From the NCBI GenBank assembly GCA_016210935.1, contig JACQTH010000030.1:1-7642 (forward strand): a stretch of DNA of 7,642 nt, read 5' to 3'. The translations under genes and the position numbers were made by a program. Source of the DNA: Acidobacteriota bacterium (GTDB lineage Bacteria > Acidobacteriota > Vicinamibacteria > Vicinamibacterales > JACQTH01). Shown one piece after another: positions 5,573 to 7,642 of this stretch. Numbering within the stretch: position 1 is the stretch's first letter; every line of letters begins with the position of its first letter. Below the pieces are notes generated by a model. That model was not told the origin of the DNA. It worked only from the letters and a program-made list of their open reading frames with translations, and made no database searches.

Positions 5573-5577
5573 GATTC

Positions 5578-7642
5578 TCATCCGCCGCCGGTCGCGCGCG
5601 CCGCGAACACTCGCGGGAACAGCATGATGATGGCCGGCACGATCAGCACCTCGGCCAGGAACGCCACCGCCATCGTGATCGCGAGCAGCATTCCGAACCA
5701 GGCCGTCGGCTTGTACTCCGAGAGCATCAGCACACCGTACCCCAGACTGTTGATGAACGCGCCGGTCAGCGACGCGCGCCCTTCATGCACGGTGGCGGTC
5801 GCGATCGCCTGCTCGGCCGTGGCGCCCCGCGCGGTCTCGTGGCGAAACCGGCTGATGAAATGAATGGTGTCGTCGTCCACGACGCCGAGGGCCACGCTGG
5901 CGACCATGACCGTCGCGACATTCAGCGAGATGTCGAACCAGCCCATGAGCCCCAGCACCGCCAGGACGGGCACCGCGTTGGCGACGATGGCGAGAACACC
6001 GAAGCGGACCGAGCGAAACACGATGAAGATCACCCCAAAGACCGTCACGAATGCCGTCGCAAAGCTGCTGACCTGCGACATCACCAGATAGTGATCCAGC
6101 GTGCTGAAGAGCCGTCCCGATCCGGTGGCTTCGGTCTTGATCCCCGTCCCTTCGAACGCCTCCCGCGCCATTCGTTCCGCCTCGTTGATTTGCGCGAAGA
6201 CGAGATCCGAGCTCATCGACGCGAGCTTCACCGCGATCTGCGCCCGTGAAAAATCGCTCGCGACCAGCCGTTCGAGCTCGTGCCGGCCGGCGTCCGACAG
6301 CGAGAACACCAGCAGTTCCTGCGCCACGGCGTGCTGACTGGCGGGAACCACCGCCTGGGCCGGAACTCCGTCGTGCAATTCCTGATTGATCCGCTTCACG
6401 TATTGAGCGACCGAAGTCGTCTTTTTCACGAAAGGCAATCGCCGCAAGCCATCTTCGAGCGCGTCCATTCGCCTCAGGACGTCAGGCGACTGTAGCGAGT
6501 CGGGTGGTCCCTCGAGCAGGATCTGAAAGCTGTAGATTCCTGAAAGCTGCCGATCGATCACATCGGCCGACCGCGACAGCGGGTGGCTCTTCGAAAAAAA
6601 GTTGATGTGGTTGGTGTCGACGTGCAGGCGGTTGATCCCGAGAATCGCCGCGAAGGCGCTGGCGAGCGACAAGCCGAGGATGAGCGCCGGACGCCTGGTC
6701 GCCAGTGCCGCGACTCTTCGCATCGGCTGAACCAGAAGCACGTGATGGGGTGGAAGGCCCTTCTCCGGCTTCATGCGCGCCATCACGGTCGGGACAAAGA
6801 CCAGCGAGATCGCGAAATCGATCATGATCCCGACCGCGGATCCGATCCCGAACTCCCGGACCGCTTTGACCTCGCTCGTGGCGAGCGACAGCATGCCCAG
6901 CGCGGTCGTGGCGCTGGCGCCCAGGAGCGGCGTGGCGAGATGCCTCACGGTGTTCCTGAACGCGTCTTCTCGGCTCCGGCCCTCCTGCAGCTCCTGCTCG
7001 AACCGCTGCATGATGTGCACATCGTCGGCGACCGCAATCACCACGATGAGCGGCACGATCATGCTGGCGAGCACGTTGTAGGTGAACCCGATCAGCGAAT
7101 AGGCCCCGAGCGTCCACAGCAGGCTCATCAGGATCGCGACGAAGGCGAGCAGCGTCTTTCGAACGGACCGAAAGCTGGCGTACAGCGCGATCAGCGTCAG
7201 CGCCAGGATCGGCGGCACGAACGTCCGCTGGTTGGAAAGCGTGACCCGGTTGTAGGCTTCGCTGATCTCGAGACTGCCGTTGAAGAACGCTTCGGCCCCG
7301 GCCGGCAGGCGGCTCTCGACGATCGCATGAATCCGATCGATGACGCTCGCCCGGATCTCGTCCACTCGATCTTCATCGAACGTGACGACAATCGCGGTGA
7401 CGCTACCGTCCGTTGAAACAAGATCGCCCTGGATGAGGGGGTCGGACAGCGCCCGCGCGCGAATCCGCCCAGCCTCGTCTGCCGTGCGGACGCCGGGGCC
7501 GAGCAAAGGCTTGACCTCGATTCCATCGCCAACCGCCTGGACAACGTTGGCGTTCGCGAGACTCTGGACCCGCTGAACCGTCGGGACCCGTTCCAGCTCC
7601 GACGTGACCTCGTTGAGGAACGCGAGGCCCTCGGGTGAAAAA
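5578..7642 (-). CDS. RND/MMPL superfamily exporter, N-terminus outside window
   Basis: The frame is open to the right edge without a stop; a TTG at 7506 is not the start, because upstream codons read SPEGLAFLNEVTSELERVP and VGDGIEVKPL, the first periplasmic domain of this family. About 687 residues are visible, and TM1 plus the first part of that domain are missing. Helices 2-6 lie roughly at 7220-6770. The relay-type acidic motif VIAVADDVHIMQRF is at about 7047-7006. TM7 (LILGLSLASAFAAILGI) is followed by the second periplasmic domain starting RLHVDTNHINFF. Helices 8-12 carry the matching VALGVVDDDTIHFISRF near 5905-5855, the duplicated half typical of the superfamily. Proton-driven inner-membrane export of a lipid or hydrophobic compound is the family expectation (COG1033-type exporters, patched/HpnN relatives); cargo is unknown. 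Its TGA (5580-5578) overlaps an ATG at 5581. It is the most upstream visible gene of the coupled operon. Confidence 0.95.
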   Translation of the reverse strand, partial: FSPEGLAFLNEVTSELERVPTVQRVQSLANANVVQAVGDGIEVKPLLGPGVRTADEAGRIRARALSDPLIQGDLVSTDGSVTAIVVTFDEDRVDEIRASVIDRIHAIVESRLPAGAEAFFNGSLEISEAYNRVTLSNQRTFVPPILALTLIALYASFRSVRKTLLAFVAILMSLLWTLGAYSLIGFTYNVLASMIVPLIVVIAVADDVHIMQRFEQELQEGRSREDAFRNTVRHLATPLLGASATTALGMLSLATSEVKAVREFGIGSAVGIMIDFAISLVFVPTVMARMKPEKGLPPHHVLLVQPMRRVAALATRRPALILGLSLASAFAAILGINRLHVDTNHINFFSKSHPLSRSADVIDRQLSGIYSFQILLEGPPDSLQSPDVLRRMDALEDGLRRLPFVKKTTSVAQYVKRINQELHDGVPAQAVVPASQHAVAQELLVFSLSDAGRHELERLVASDFSRAQIAVKLASMSSDLVFAQINEAERMAREAFEGTGIKTEATGSGRLFSTLDHYLVMSQVSSFATAFVTVFGVIFIVFRSVRFGVLAIVANAVPVLAVLGLMGWFDISLNVATVMVASVALGVVDDDTIHFISRFRHETARGATAEQAIATATVHEGRASLTGAFINSLGYGVLMLSEYKPTAWFGMLLAITMAVAFLAEVLIVPAIIMLFPRVFAARATGGG

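Noticed and set aside
5557..7416. Several + strand frames of 70-280 codons opposite the exporter
   Set aside because: They are rich in Arg, His and Asp with low-complexity runs, lack domains, and mirror the codon bias of the membrane protein on the other strand.
5578..7506. Exporter starting at TTG 7506
   Set aside because: The frame continues to the window edge with codons matching the first periplasmic domain of RND exporters, so the gene is simply cut by the window.

Overview
The window reads as a high-GC bacterial chromosome segment. The genes (an RND exporter with a beta-barrel partner, a LACTB2-type hydrolase, a rhodanese, an M20 peptidase, a DUF1684 protein) and gaps crowded with short-period inverted repeats would fit a soil-type Acidobacteriota or Vicinamibacteria-like genome. 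That placement is inference: there is no rRNA or other phylogenetic marker here.

Layout. The left edge (2-142, + strand) is the C-terminal end of a DUF1684-type protein. Bases 143-1019 are mostly non-coding. They hold a 93-nt hairpin built from 9-nt repeats (centre at 198), a candidate structured RNA ending in a strong rho-independent terminator (about 340-546), an 8-nt tandem repeat, one small orphan gene on the - strand (612-830), a GGTACC heptad hairpin (840-900) and a GGGAC heptad hairpin (969-1016). From 1020 to the right edge everything is on the - strand. In transcription order this is an RND/MMPL exporter (N-terminus beyond the window), an outer-membrane beta-barrel protein, a LACTB2-like metallo-beta-lactamase-fold hydrolase, a two-domain rhodanese, then, after a 112-nt gap with another heptad hairpin, an M20 dipeptidase.

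How the genes work together. The first four - strand genes are tightly packed, with stop and start codons overlapping or a few bases apart, so they look like one translationally coupled operon. The exporter and barrel would form an inner-to-outer membrane export route. The hydrolase and rhodanese are cytosolic and may process or detoxify a related compound; the substrate cannot be read from sequence. The M20 peptidase has its own Shine-Dalgarno site and may be separate.

The most striking signal is repeat invasion of gene ends and gene bodies. A 141-bp block (5432-5572) with 15-bp inverted repeats and an approximate 11-bp direct repeat sits exactly between the ATGA-coupled start codon of the barrel gene and its signal peptide. 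Removing it in silico restores an ideal signal peptide in frame. A 28-bp palindrome lies in frame inside the rhodanese gene, and another repeat supplies the last codons and stop of the same gene.
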